Shown here: positions 25,166 through 34,125 of the stretch, piece after piece
Numbering within the stretch: the first letter of the stretch is position 1
How the letters are laid out: each line of letters begins with the position of its first letter
NCBI RefSeq assembly: GCF_024198215.1
Contig: NZ_JAKCFA010000001.1
Coordinates: 434,001-498,000, forward strand
Direction of reading: 5' to 3'
DNA: 64,000 nt
Origin: Myxococcus qinghaiensis
GTDB lineage: Bacteria; Myxococcota; Myxococcia; Myxococcales; Myxococcaceae
Position numbers and translations under genes: made by a program
Notes under the pieces: model-generated
Database searches by the model: none
What the model was told of the DNA's origin: nothing
The model's input: the letters and a program-made list of their open reading frames with translations, nothing else

Positions 25166-25582
25166 CTACCGTTGAAGGCTGGACACGAGTGCTCCCGTGG
25201 GCTCCGAGGGAGCGGCCGACGGGGGCGAGGTGGGACGCAGCTCACCCAGGGCATCCAGGAGCTGGTCATCCAGGCGCTTGAGCAGGAACAGGACGTAGGC
25301 GCCCACCAGGGCCATGGCCGCCGCCAGGATGCCGAGCATCATGCCCCGCTCCCACAGGTGGGCCTTCTCCAGCACCCCGCGCCGCTCGGCGAACGTCTTG
25401 AGCTGAGCATCCGCGGCCCTGCCATCCAGCCGGTTCGCGTACTCCTCGGCCTGGGCGGTGCCGCGTTCCATCAGCCACTGGCCCTGGACCTGGAGTGCGT
25501 CCGCCCGGGTGTAGCAGTAGACCGCTCCACCCGCCGACAACAGGGTGAAACACAGCGCAGCCGTCAAGCCCCGGGTGCCCAT
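25166..25582 (-). CDS. Small two-helix membrane protein
   Basis: A 138-residue protein with two membrane segments: LTAALCFTLLSAGGAVYCY (residues 6-24) and GMMLGILAAAMALVGAYVLF (about 79-98). A charged helical stretch of about 50 residues lies between them, and the tail is Pro/Ser-rich. Both ends are predicted cytoplasmic. The start at 25582 has GGAGG 8 bases upstream; an ATG 24 bases earlier is possible. Function unknown. It is divergent from rlmE. Confidence 0.7.
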   Translation of the reverse strand: MGTRGLTAALCFTLLSAGGAVYCYTRADALQVQGQWLMERGTAQAEEYANRLDGRAADAQLKTFAERRGVLEKAHLWERGMMLGILAAAMALVGAYVLFLLKRLDDQLLDALGELRPTSPPSAAPSEPTGALVSSLQR

Positions 25583-25679
25583 CGCTACGTCCTCCGGATC
25601 CGCCATTGCGCGGGCCTCGACACCCACGACTGCTCCGGCTTCCCGAAGACAGTAGCGGATGGTAGGGAGCCCCTCTGAC

Positions 25680-26312
25680 ATGGGCAAGCCCTACCGTCCT
25701 AAAGACCACTATTTCCAGAAAGCCAAGCAGGAGGGCCTGCGGGCTCGCTCCGCCTTCAAGGTGGACGAGCTCATCAAGCGCTTCCCCATGGTGAAGAAGG
25801 GCCACGTGGTGCTCGACCTGGGGGCCGCGCCCGGAGGCTTCCTCCAGATTCTCGCGGAGGCCGTGGGCAACGCGGGCCAGGTGATTGGCGTGGACATCGT
25901 CGCCATCCGTCCCTTCACGCAGCGGCACGTGCGCACCGCGGTGCTGGACGTGCTCGCGGATGACTTCGACGCGAAGCTGACCGCGCTGCATGACGGTCCG
26001 TTCGACGCCGTGATTTCCGACATGGCGCCCAAGACGAGCGGAATCAAGGCCACCGACGAGGCGCGCAGTCTGCGGCTGGCGGGCAAGGCGCTGGAGCTGG
26101 CCGCGACGCGCGGGCGGCCGGGCTCGTCCTTCGTGGCGAAGGTGTTCATGGGCGGCGACTTCGAGGATTTCCGCGCCCAGGTGCGCGCCCTCTTCGAAGA
26201 AGTGAAGGTGGTTCGCCCGGAAGCAACGCGCGGCGCCAGCATGGAGGTCTATCTGGTGGGGCTGCGTCGCAAGGCGCCGGGGGGCGAGGCGGGCGCGACA
26301 CCGACTTCCTGA
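25680..26312 (+). CDS. rlmE: 23S rRNA 2'-O-ribose methyltransferase (RlmE/FtsJ)
   Basis: Methylates the 2'-OH of the A-loop uridine in 23S rRNA (U2552 in E. coli) using S-adenosylmethionine. The 210 residues match. The SAM loop is VLDLGAAPGGFLQ, and the catalytic K-D-K-E tetrad is readable as K27 (RSAFK), D114 (ISDMAP), K154 (FVAKVF) and E189 (SMEVY). GGGAG lies 10 bases upstream of the ATG. A Gly/Ala-rich tail follows the domain. Confidence 0.94.
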   Translation: MGKPYRPKDHYFQKAKQEGLRARSAFKVDELIKRFPMVKKGHVVLDLGAAPGGFLQILAEAVGNAGQVIGVDIVAIRPFTQRHVRTAVLDVLADDFDAKLTALHDGPFDAVISDMAPKTSGIKATDEARSLRLAGKALELAATRGRPGSSFVAKVFMGGDFEDFRAQVRALFEEVKVVRPEATRGASMEVYLVGLRRKAPGGEAGATPTS

Positions 26313-26361
26313 GGAGTATTGTGGAACGCCCGGTCGGCCTCCTGTGTCTAGAGTGCCGACC

Positions 26362-29300
26362 ATGCACCACACCCTCCGGACCTGGACATCCGCTGTCGCG
26401 CTGTCGCTGTTGTCCCTGCTGCTGCTCGCCACGCCCGTGGCCCGAGCAGCGCAGGCCAAGGCGCTCTCTACGTGGAAGGACATCGACGCGCTGGTGTCGA
26501 ACCAGAAGGTGGAGGTCGCCGCGCAGGCCGCGGAGGCCCGCCTCAATCAGGCGCGCAACGGCGCGGACGAGTCCGAGTGGACGCGCGCGCTGATTCGCAC
26601 CGTGCAGCTGCGCTCGGCGTTGCATGGCTATGAGACGTCGGTGCGCTTCCTGCGCGAGCAGCCCTGGCCGAAGGGGGCGCTGTCCCGCGCGACGCTGAAC
26701 CTCTACTACGCCAACGCGCTCGTCACCTATGCGCAGGTGTACAGCTGGGAGGTGCGCAAGCGCGAGCTGGTGGCGTCCTCGGGGCCGGTGGACCTGAAGG
26801 CGTGGACGTACGAGCAGATCATCACCGAGGCGCAGCGCGCCTACGAGGAGGTCTGGAAGCAGCGGCAGTCCCTGGGCACCGAGCCGGTGAAGGTGCTGTC
26901 CGAGTACATCCAGCCCAACACCTATCCCGAGGGCGTCCGCTCGACGCTGCGTGACGCCGTCTCGTACCTGCGCGTGGGGCTGCTGGCGGACAGTTCGCAC
27001 TGGCGGCCGGAGCAGGCCAACGAGGTGTTCCGGTTGGACCTGGGCTCGCTGCTGGAGGGCTCGCCGACGGTGGATCTGACGGACGCCAACATCCACCCGC
27101 TGGTGAAGGTGGCCGCGGTGCTGGGTGACTTGGAGACGTGGCACCGGACGGGCGGGCGGCGTGAGGCGGCGCTGGAGGCGCGGCTGCGGCGCTACGAGGT
27201 GTTGCACCAGCACTTCTCCGAGGTGGAGGACCACACGCGCATCCGTCAGCACCTGGCCGCGCACCTGAACGCGTTCCGGGATGTGCCCTGGTGGTCCATG
27301 GGACAGGGCCTGCTCGCGGAGCAGGAGAACGCCGCGGGCCACGCGGTGCGCGCGCATGGTCTGGCGAAGGCCGGCATGCAGGCGCACCCGAAGTCGCTGG
27401 GAGCCACGCGCTGCCGCACGCTGGTGGAGACGCTGGAGGCGCCGGACTTCCGCGTCACCTCCATGCAGTCGGACGGCGCGGACCGCCGCTCCATCGAGGT
27501 GACCCACCGCAACGTGCCGGTGGTCCACTTCCGCGCGTTCCTGCTCGACGTCGAGGCGCGGCTGAAGAAGGTGGATGACTACAACGTCCTGCCTTACGGC
27601 GACGAGCTGATGCGCTACCTCCGGGGACGCAAGCCCACGGTGACGTGGTCCACGCAGCTTCCCGCGACGCCCGACTTCCAACTGCACCGCACCTTCGTCA
27701 CGCCTCCGCTGAAGGAGACGGGCACGTACGTCATCCTCTCCTCCGCGCACGAGGACTTCCGGGAGAAGGGCAACCGCGTCCAGTCCATCTTCCTGGCCGT
27801 GACGCCGTGGGTCGCGCTCACCCGGAACGTGGAGGGCACGTCGCTGGAGGCGCGCGTCCTGAAGGGCGACTCGGGCAAGGCCGCCTCGGAGGTGCTGGTG
27901 CGGCTCATCCAGATGGACTACCGCAACGGCTTCCGCGAGGCGGCCCGCGCCCGCACGAACCCCCAGGGCGACGTGTCCTTCCCCGCGCCGCCGGGACAGG
28001 GCTACCGCTCGTTCTTGCTGGTGGTGGGCGAGGGACGCGGGGCCTTGCTGCTGCCCAATGGCCTGGCCTTCTACAACCGCTCGCCGCCGAGCGAGTCGAC
28101 GTCGTCCCTGGTCTTCACGGACCGGAGCGTCTACCGGCCCTTGCAGAAGGTGCAGTGGAAGGTGGTGGCCTACTCGGGGCGGGGAGACCAGGCGCGCTAC
28201 CAGACGCTGCCGCAGCAGAGCCTGGTGGTGAGGTTGATGGACCCGAACCACCAGGAGGTGGAGCGGCGCACCGTGCGCACCAACGACTTCGGTTCGGTGG
28301 CGGGCGAGTTCACCGTCCCCACGGGCCGACTGCTGGGCGTGTGGACGGTGCAGGTGGAGTCGGGGGGCTCGTCCTCGATTCGCGTGGAGGAGTACAAGCG
28401 TCCCACCTTCGAGGTGACGCTGAAGGACGCGGACGCGCCGCTGCGGATGAACCGTCCGGCCACCTTCAAGGGCGAGGCGCGTTACTACTTCGGCCTGCCC
28501 GTGGCGTCGGGCACGGTGCGCTGGCGTGCGTACCGGGAGCCGGTGCTGCCCTGGTGGTGGTGGTACGACTCCAGCTTCATCTCACAGCAGCGGCAGCTGG
28601 TGGCCGCGGGCTCGTCGTCGGTGGAGGAGGACGGCGGCTTCAAGGTGACCTTCACTCCGGAAGCGGATGAGCGCTCCGCTCGCACGCCGGGCCTCACGTG
28701 GCGCTATCGCGTGGAGGCGGATGCCACGGACGAGGGCGGTGAGACGCGCTCGGCCAGTCGGTCCTTCCGCCTGGGCTTCGTCGCGGTGGAGGGGCGCGTG
28801 GACTCGGACACGGGCTTCCTTCGCGAGGGTTCGCAGGCCGAGGTTCGCCTGATACGCGCCACGCTGGACGGCGTGCCGCAGCCGGGCGCGGGACGCTGGC
28901 GCCTGGTCGCGTTGAAGCAGCCCTCGCAGCCGCTGATGCCCGCGGACGAGCCGGAGCCCAAGCTCCCGTTCATGGAGGTGGACCCGGACGCGGTGAAGAC
29001 GCCCACGCCTGGAGACGCGCTCCAGCCGCGGTGGATGCAGAGCTACAAGCCGCAGTCCGTGCTGGCCCGCTGGGAGGATGGCGCGGAGCAGACGAAGGGC
29101 ACCGTGCAGCATGGCGCGGATGGCATCGCCCTCGTGAAGCTGCCCTCGCTGAAGGCGGGGGCCTACCGGCTGCACTACGAGACGACGGACGCCTTCGGGC
29201 AGAAGTTCACCGTGGCGCGCGAGCTGGTGGTCGCGGGTGAGCGTGCGCCCGTTGCATTGGCCGCGGCGCTGATGGTGGAGAAGTCGGGCATGCGCGTCGG

Positions 29301-32300
29301 AGAGGTGGCGCGGTTGCTGGCCACCTCCGGCTTCGAGGGCCAGCCGCTGATGCTGGACCTGTACCAGGGCGACAAGCGCGTCTTGCGCAAGGCGCTGGTG
29401 GGCGGCCAGTCGCCGGCGGTGGTGGAGGTACCGGTGACGGAGGCGCTGCGCGGAGGCTTCACCGCCGTGCTGACGCTCGTGCGCGACTGGCAGTTGGTCC
29501 AGTTCTCCGAGCACGTGTTCGTCCCGTGGGACAACAAGGAGCTGAGCCTGGAGTTCGCCACCTTCCGCGACAAGATTCGCCCGGGCGCGAAGGAGACCTT
29601 CCGCGTGACGGTGAAGGGGCCCAAGGGCGCGAAGGTGGAGGCGGGCGCGGCGGAGCTGCTCGCGTATATGTACGACCAGTCGTTGGACCTGTTCGCGCCG
29701 CACTCGCCGCCGAGCGTCTCCTCGCTCTATCCGCCGCGAATGTCGTCGGTGTCCCTGCTGTCGTCGCTGTCGCAGGGAGCGTCGCAGTGGCTCGTCTCGA
29801 ATGGCTATGGCGAGGCCTACCAGTGGGTGCCGCCGTCCTCGGACCGGCTGAAGTTCGAGGACAACTACGGCCTGGGCGGGCCGGGGTACAGGCGCTACCG
29901 GGGAGGACACTCGCGCTCCATGGAGTCCTTTGGCGCTGTCAGCGCGGCGCGCCCCGCGCCGGTGGCTCGCTCCGAGGCGAAGATGGAGTCGAGGCGGGAG
30001 GAGTCCGAGGCTCCGCCGCCGCCTCCTGGCGCGCCGCCGATGGAGGAGATGGCCAGCGCCGCGGACAAGCAGCAGGCCGGCGGTCTCGCCCAGGCCGAGG
30101 CGGCCCCCGCCGCGCTGCGCTCCAACTTCGCGGAGACCGCGTTCTGGGTGCCGCAGCTCCTCACGGGCGCTGACGGGGCCGCGACGCTGGAGTTCACGGT
30201 GCCGGACTCGGTGACGGCGTGGAGCGTGTGGGTCCACGGCCTGACGCGGGATTTGGAGGGCGGCGCGGTGCAGCGCACCACCCGCAGCGTGAAGGAGCTG
30301 ATGGTGCGGCCCTATGTGCCGCGCTTCCTGCGCGAGGGAGACCGCGCGGTGCTGGAGGTGGTGGTGAACAACGCGTCGGAGCAGGCGCGCCAGGGCACGC
30401 TCACGCTGGACATCATCGACCCGGAGACGAAGAAGAGCCTGCTGTCGGAGTTCGGCGTGAAGGGCGCGTCGCAGAACTTCACGGTGGCGCCGGGGAAGGG
30501 GACGAACCTGCGCTTCCCGCTCACCACGCCCGCGCGCGTGGGCACCGTGGCCTTCCGCGTGGAGGCCCGCGCGGGCAACCTGAGCGATGGCGAGCTGCGG
30601 CCGCTGCCCGTGTTGCCCGGCCGGGTCCACCTGGCGCAGTCGCGCTTCGTCACGTTGAAGGGGCCTGGCTCCAAGACGATGCGCTTCGACGACTTGAAGA
30701 AGGGAGGCGACGCGACGCGGGTCAACGAGCAGCTCGTCGTCACCGTGGACACGCAGCTGTTCTACGCGGCGCTCCAGTCGCTGCCGTACCTGGTGAACTA
30801 CCCCTATGAGTGCTCGGAGCAGACGCTCAACCGCTTCGTGTCCTCCGGCATCCTGGCCAGCCTCTACGGGAAGTATCCGGCCGTGGCGAAGATGGCGAAG
30901 GAGATGAGCCAGCGTCCCACGCGCTTCGAGACGTGGGACTCGGTGGACCCCAACCGGAAGATGACGCTGGAGGAGACGCCCTGGTTGGAGATGGCGAAGG
31001 GCGGCGCGGATTCGGACCAGGACCTGGTGAAGGTGTTGGACCCGAAGGTGGCCCGCGCCGAGCGCGACTCGGCCATGGGGAAGCTGCGCAAGGCGCAGAC
31101 GTCCAGCGGTGGGTTCCCCTGGTGGCCGGGTGGCCCGCCGTCGCCGTACATGACGCTCTACATCGTCCACGGCCTGTCGCGCGCCATGGAGTACGGCGTG
31201 GAGGTGCCGCAGGACATGACGCGCAACGCGTGGGGCTATCTGGCCCGGCACTTCCGTGAGGAGTACGCGGAGAAGCTGTCGAAGAAGGGCCAGAGCTGGG
31301 AGTTCATCACCTTCCTCAACTACGTGGCCTCCGCGTATCCGGATGCCAGCTACACGGGCGACGCGCTGACCGCGGACGAGCGCAAGGCGATGCTCGCGTT
31401 CAGCTTCACGCACTGGAAGAAGCACTCGCCCTATCTCAAGGGCTACCTGGCGCTGACGTTGAAGCGCTCGGGGCGCCCGACGGACGCGCTGAAGGTCTGG
31501 GACAGCGTGATGGACTCGGCGAAGACGACGGAGGAGCTGGGCACGTACTGGGCCCCCGAGGACCGCAGCTGGCTCTGGTACAACGACACCACGGAGACGC
31601 AGGCCTTCGCCCTGCGCGTGCTGACGGAGCTGAAGCCGAAGGACGAGCGGCGCGAGGGGCTGGTGCAGTGGCTGTTGCTCGACAAGAAGCTCAACCACTG
31701 GAAGTCCACGCGCGCCACGGCCGAGGCGCTCTACGCGCTGGTGAAGTACCTGGAGGCGGAAGGCGCGCTGGGCATCCGCGAGGACGCGAAGGTGACGGTG
31801 GGCCCGCGCGTGGTGCAGATGGAGTTCGCTCCGGACGTGTACACGGGGAAGAAGAACCAGGTGGTGGTGCCGGGGCCGGAGCTTCGGCCGGAGACGATGA
31901 GCACCGTGGTGGTGGAGAAGACGACGAAGGGCTTCGCCTTCGCCTCGGCCACGTGGCACTTCTCCACGGAGATGCTGCCGGACGAGGACCGGGGAGATTT
32001 CTTCCAGGTGTCGCGTCGCTACTTCCGCCGCGAGCGCGAGGGCCGCGAGGCCGTGCTCCAGCCGCTCGCGGAAGGGGCGGTGCTCAACCCCGGTGACGAA
32101 GTGGAGGTGCAGATTTCGCTGCGCACGAAGCACGCGGCGGAGTACGTCCACTTGAGGGACCCGCGCGCGGCGGGCCTGGAGCCGGAGAACGCGCAGTCCC
32201 GCCACAAGTATGATTTGGGCATCGTCTGGTACGAGGAGACGCGCGACTCGGGCACCAACTTCTTCTTCGAGTGGCTGCCCGCGGGTGAGTACACCTTCAA

Positions 32301-32427
32301 GTACCGGGTGCGCGCGAACATGGCGGGCACCTTCCGCGTGGGGCCCGCCACCGTGCAGTCCATGTACGCGCCGGAGTTCACCGCGTACTCGGCGGGCGCG
32401 GTGCTCACCGTGGGGCCGGCGAAGTAG
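26362..32427 (+). CDS. Giant bacterial alpha-2-macroglobulin-like protein with thioester motif
   Basis: A 2021-residue exported protein. Residues 1-32 form a signal peptide (LSLLSLLLLATPVARA). Residues 35-350 are helical and unlike classic family members. MG-type beta domains follow, including the MG2-like FTDRSVYRPLQKVQWKVVAY (about 590). At about 1260-1310 the conserved entry to the thioester half appears (AETAFWVPQLLTG, EFTVPDSVTAWSVWVHGLTR). The thioester motif C-x-E-Q is intact: C1484-S-E-Q1487 in YPYECSEQTLNRF, followed by alpha/alpha-toroid repeats and a C-terminal domain. Such proteins trap attacking proteases in the envelope. A Pro/Gln linker (about 1200-1255) separates the halves. 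The pbpC gene that accompanies many bacterial homologues is not adjacent. The start is uncertain; ATG 26344 is the alternative. Confidence 0.93.
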   Translation: MHHTLRTWTSAVALSLLSLLLLATPVARAAQAKALSTWKDIDALVSNQKVEVAAQAAEARLNQARNGADESEWTRALIRTVQLRSALHGYETSVRFLREQPWPKGALSRATLNLYYANALVTYAQVYSWEVRKRELVASSGPVDLKAWTYEQIITEAQRAYEEVWKQRQSLGTEPVKVLSEYIQPNTYPEGVRSTLRDAVSYLRVGLLADSSHWRPEQANEVFRLDLGSLLEGSPTVDLTDANIHPLVKVAAVLGDLETWHRTGGRREAALEARLRRYEVLHQHFSEVEDHTRIRQHLAAHLNAFRDVPWWSMGQGLLAEQENAAGHAVRAHGLAKAGMQAHPKSLGATRCRTLVETLEAPDFRVTSMQSDGADRRSIEVTHRNVPVVHFRAFLLDVEARLKKVDDYNVLPYGDELMRYLRGRKPTVTWSTQLPATPDFQLHRTFVTPPLKETGTYVILSSAHEDFREKGNRVQSIFLAVTPWVALTRNVEGTSLEARVLKGDSGKAASEVLVRLIQMDYRNGFREAARARTNPQGDVSFPAPPGQGYRSFLLVVGEGRGALLLPNGLAFYNRSPPSESTSSLVFTDRSVYRPLQKVQWKVVAYSGRGDQARYQTLPQQSLVVRLMDPNHQEVERRTVRTNDFGSVAGEFTVPTGRLLGVWTVQVESGGSSSIRVEEYKRPTFEVTLKDADAPLRMNRPATFKGEARYYFGLPVASGTVRWRAYREPVLPWWWWYDSSFISQQRQLVAAGSSSVEEDGGFKVTFTPEADERSARTPGLTWRYRVEADATDEGGETRSASRSFRLGFVAVEGRVDSDTGFLREGSQAEVRLIRATLDGVPQPGAGRWRLVALKQPSQPLMPADEPEPKLPFMEVDPDAVKTPTPGDALQPRWMQSYKPQSVLARWEDGAEQTKGTVQHGADGIALVKLPSLKAGAYRLHYETTDAFGQKFTVARELVVAGERAPVALAAALMVEKSGMRVGEVARLLATSGFEGQPLMLDLYQGDKRVLRKALVGGQSPAVVEVPVTEALRGGFTAVLTLVRDWQLVQFSEHVFVPWDNKELSLEFATFRDKIRPGAKETFRVTVKGPKGAKVEAGAAELLAYMYDQSLDLFAPHSPPSVSSLYPPRMSSVSLLSSLSQGASQWLVSNGYGEAYQWVPPSSDRLKFEDNYGLGGPGYRRYRGGHSRSMESFGAVSAARPAPVARSEAKMESRREESEAPPPPPGAPPMEEMASAADKQQAGGLAQAEAAPAALRSNFAETAFWVPQLLTGADGAATLEFTVPDSVTAWSVWVHGLTRDLEGGAVQRTTRSVKELMVRPYVPRFLREGDRAVLEVVVNNASEQARQGTLTLDIIDPETKKSLLSEFGVKGASQNFTVAPGKGTNLRFPLTTPARVGTVAFRVEARAGNLSDGELRPLPVLPGRVHLAQSRFVTLKGPGSKTMRFDDLKKGGDATRVNEQLVVTVDTQLFYAALQSLPYLVNYPYECSEQTLNRFVSSGILASLYGKYPAVAKMAKEMSQRPTRFETWDSVDPNRKMTLEETPWLEMAKGGADSDQDLVKVLDPKVARAERDSAMGKLRKAQTSSGGFPWWPGGPPSPYMTLYIVHGLSRAMEYGVEVPQDMTRNAWGYLARHFREEYAEKLSKKGQSWEFITFLNYVASAYPDASYTGDALTADERKAMLAFSFTHWKKHSPYLKGYLALTLKRSGRPTDALKVWDSVMDSAKTTEELGTYWAPEDRSWLWYNDTTETQAFALRVLTELKPKDERREGLVQWLLLDKKLNHWKSTRATAEALYALVKYLEAEGALGIREDAKVTVGPRVVQMEFAPDVYTGKKNQVVVPGPELRPETMSTVVVEKTTKGFAFASATWHFSTEMLPDEDRGDFFQVSRRYFRREREGREAVLQPLAEGAVLNPGDEVEVQISLRTKHAAEYVHLRDPRAAGLEPENAQSRHKYDLGIVWYEETRDSGTNFFFEWLPAGEYTFKYRVRANMAGTFRVGPATVQSMYAPEFTAYSAGAVLTVGPAK

Positions 32428-32461
32428 CGCGGGCTTCACGGCGGAAGACTGAGGTTCGATT

Positions 32462-32502
32462 CAGGGCCCGACTCGGATGCACGAGCGGGCCCTGGTTGTT
32501 TT
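32462..32502 (+). terminator. Rho-independent terminator after the macroglobulin gene
   Basis: Perfect 9-base stem CAGGGCCCG (32462-32470) / CGGGCCCTG (32486-32494), followed by GTTGTTTT. Lies 35 bases after the stop codon. Confidence 0.7.
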
Positions 32503-32713
32503 CATGGGACTCGGCACGCCCTGGCTTCGGTGCGGTGGCGCGCGCTTCGTCTGCCTCGGCGTGGGGTGTGGAGGAGGGGAGGGCAAGCCCGGTCTGAGTG
32601 TGCGGGACGCGCTGAAGCACGGCCGGCAGGACGCGTGCCGGCTTGCGCTACACGCCTCGCGAGTACGTCGAGTCGGTGCTTCCTGCCTGCGGAGTCACGT
32701 CGAGCCCTCGCTG

Positions 32714-32903
32714 CACAGAGGAGGGCCTGTCCTCACTCGCCGCAGGAGGAAGCGTCGTCGGAGTCGAGCCTCCGCCGCGAGAAGGAGGGCCTGTGCTCAC
32801 TCGCCCCAGGAGGCGTCGTCGTCGGTGTCGAGCAGCGCCGCGAGGAGAAGAGCCCGTGCTCACTCGCCGCAGGTGGCGGCGTCGTCGGTGGGGTGGAGCG
32901 TGG
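32714..32903. repeat. Three tandem 63-64-base copies of the EndoU gene 3' end
   Basis: The last roughly 63 bases of the minus-strand gene ending at 32860, including its stop, are repeated twice beyond it. The stop triplets lie at 32860, 32797 and 32733, so the periods are 63 and 64 bases. Each copy encodes an acidic end of the type D-D-A-x-x-x-G-E followed by TGA. Similarity is high but not perfect. Between the macroglobulin terminator and this array (32503-32713) I see no credible gene. Confidence 0.75.
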
Positions 32904-34029
32904 CGATGCCGTAGGTGCCATTGCGCGTGCCGCACCAGACCTGCCAGCGCGTGCCGCCCAAGTCCTTCGCGCTGTAGACGCCGCCTTCCTTCTTCGCGCC
33001 GTCGCGGGCACAGCACCGCGCGAAGGCCCTCGTGCCAATCGCCATCAGGCCCACCGCATCCGGTGACTCGGAGAAGCCGCCAATCCGCTTCTCGCCACAG
33101 GACCAGGGCGCCACGCCTTGGAACCGGATGAGGTACTGGTCCTGCGTCTTGGCCGAGCCGCCACGCGCCGGGCCGCTGTAGCAGAGCTTTCCCTCGGCCT
33201 CGAGCTGCGCATAGCGCGGCAGGAAGTGCAGTCCGCCGATGGGGCCCCGGTCCCAGTCATCTCCGCAGAACACGTGCGTGAAGGCGTTGCGCGGACCCGT
33301 GCTCACCCACAGGCTGGTCAGCCAGTCGATGTTCGCCTGCTTCTTGCCGGGACGTCCCGCCGCGGACAGGGCCAGTTGGATGCGCGGGTCATCGTAGTAA
33401 CGGGTGACGAAGCGCCGCACGTCGTTCGCGCTCACGCTCACGTCCGGGCGCGCGGGGCACAGCGCCAGCACTTCCTTGTCCATCGCGGACAGCGTGGGAC
33501 GCTTGTCGAAGAGCGGCTTGCGGGAGCACGTCGTCGCGCAGCCCGTGGCGGCCTTCCACGTCACCGCCACCGTCGAAGGAGACGCGCTCGCGGCCGGGGC
33601 GGCTCCCTCATAGCGCGGGGCAGCGCCACTGGGTGCCGAGACGACAACGGGCTCCGCGAGCTCCTCGTCCGACTCATCCGAGCGCGCCGCGAACATCTGC
33701 TCGCGTGCCTGGGCGCGCTGCGCCGAGTCCGCCCGGTCCGCCGCCGCAAGGAGGGTCGCGCTCGGCGCCGCCTGCACCTGGGTCTCCTGGGCGCCTTCGC
33801 ACAACACCCAGCCCTCGGTGGAGACGCCGCGCAGCTTGCACCAGGCCCTGCCGGGGCCGCCCTTCTTGAGCAGCGGGTACGTCGTCCCGGCCTCCACCGT
33901 GAAGACGACCTTGGACGACTCCGGCTGCTCCACCGCGTCCACGGAGACGTCCGACACGAACGCGCCAGGGCCCGCCAGCGCGGGAAGGGCGGTCAGCAGC
34001 AGGCCGAGGCTCAGGGCGGGAAAACGCAT
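32860..34029 (-). CDS. Predicted secreted EndoU-type ribonuclease with SH3-like domain
   Basis: A 389-residue exported protein from ATG 34029. Signal peptide: residues 1-19 (MRFPALSLGLLLTALPALA). Residues 22-80 look like a bacterial SH3 domain ending KLRGVSTEGWVLCEGA. An Ala/Ser linker precedes a C-terminal EndoU-like domain (about 165-385). The catalytic trio can be placed as H252 (FTHVFCGD), H268 (GGLHFLPRY) and K314 (CGEKRIGGF). The spacings of 16 and 46 residues equal those of H162, H178 and K224 in Xenopus XendoU. GTYGIATLHP closes the fold. Eight cysteines in this domain suggest disulfides. EndoU enzymes cut RNA after uridines, and bacterial ones are often toxins. No immunity gene is obvious next to it. 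Confidence 0.72.
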   Translation of the reverse strand: MRFPALSLGLLLTALPALAGPGAFVSDVSVDAVEQPESSKVVFTVEAGTTYPLLKKGGPGRAWCKLRGVSTEGWVLCEGAQETQVQAAPSATLLAAADRADSAQRAQAREQMFAARSDESDEELAEPVVVSAPSGAAPRYEGAAPAASASPSTVAVTWKAATGCATTCSRKPLFDKRPTLSAMDKEVLALCPARPDVSVSANDVRRFVTRYYDDPRIQLALSAAGRPGKKQANIDWLTSLWVSTGPRNAFTHVFCGDDWDRGPIGGLHFLPRYAQLEAEGKLCYSGPARGGSAKTQDQYLIRFQGVAPWSCGEKRIGGFSESPDAVGLMAIGTRAFARCCARDGAKKEGGVYSAKDLGGTRWQVWCGTRNGTYGIATLHPTDDAATCGE

Positions 34030-34055
34030 GGCGCGTGACTCTATCCCAATCCCAC

Positions 34056-34079
34056 CCCGCCCCTCGAAACAGGGGCGGG
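34056..34079 (-). terminator. Strong hairpin ending the tyrS operon
   Basis: CCCGCCCCT (34056-34064) and AGGGGCGGG (34071-34079) form a perfect 9-base stem with a 6-base loop, extended by four more pairs past a bulge. It lies 47 bases after the tyrS stop. No T-run, common in this GC-rich genome. Confidence 0.6.
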
Positions 34080-34125
34080 TGGGGGGCTCCTCGGGCACCA
34101 GGGACGGAGGGCCGCCCCCGGGAAT

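Noticed and set aside
28582..32439. 1285-codon open frame on the minus strand opposite the macroglobulin gene
   Set aside because: It is an antisense shadow caused by high GC at third positions; its composition is Arg/His/Leu-rich without domains, while the plus frame has a clear family match.
32714..32903. CRISPR or transposon-end origin of the 63-base repeats
   Set aside because: Copies are head to tail, derive from the adjacent coding end including its stop, and have no spacers or inverted ends.
32477..33131. Overlapping plus-strand frames of 145-178 codons downstream of the macroglobulin gene
   Set aside because: They begin inside or just after the terminator, show Arg/Ser-rich composition, and their content comes from the tandem repeat and the antisense of the EndoU-like gene.
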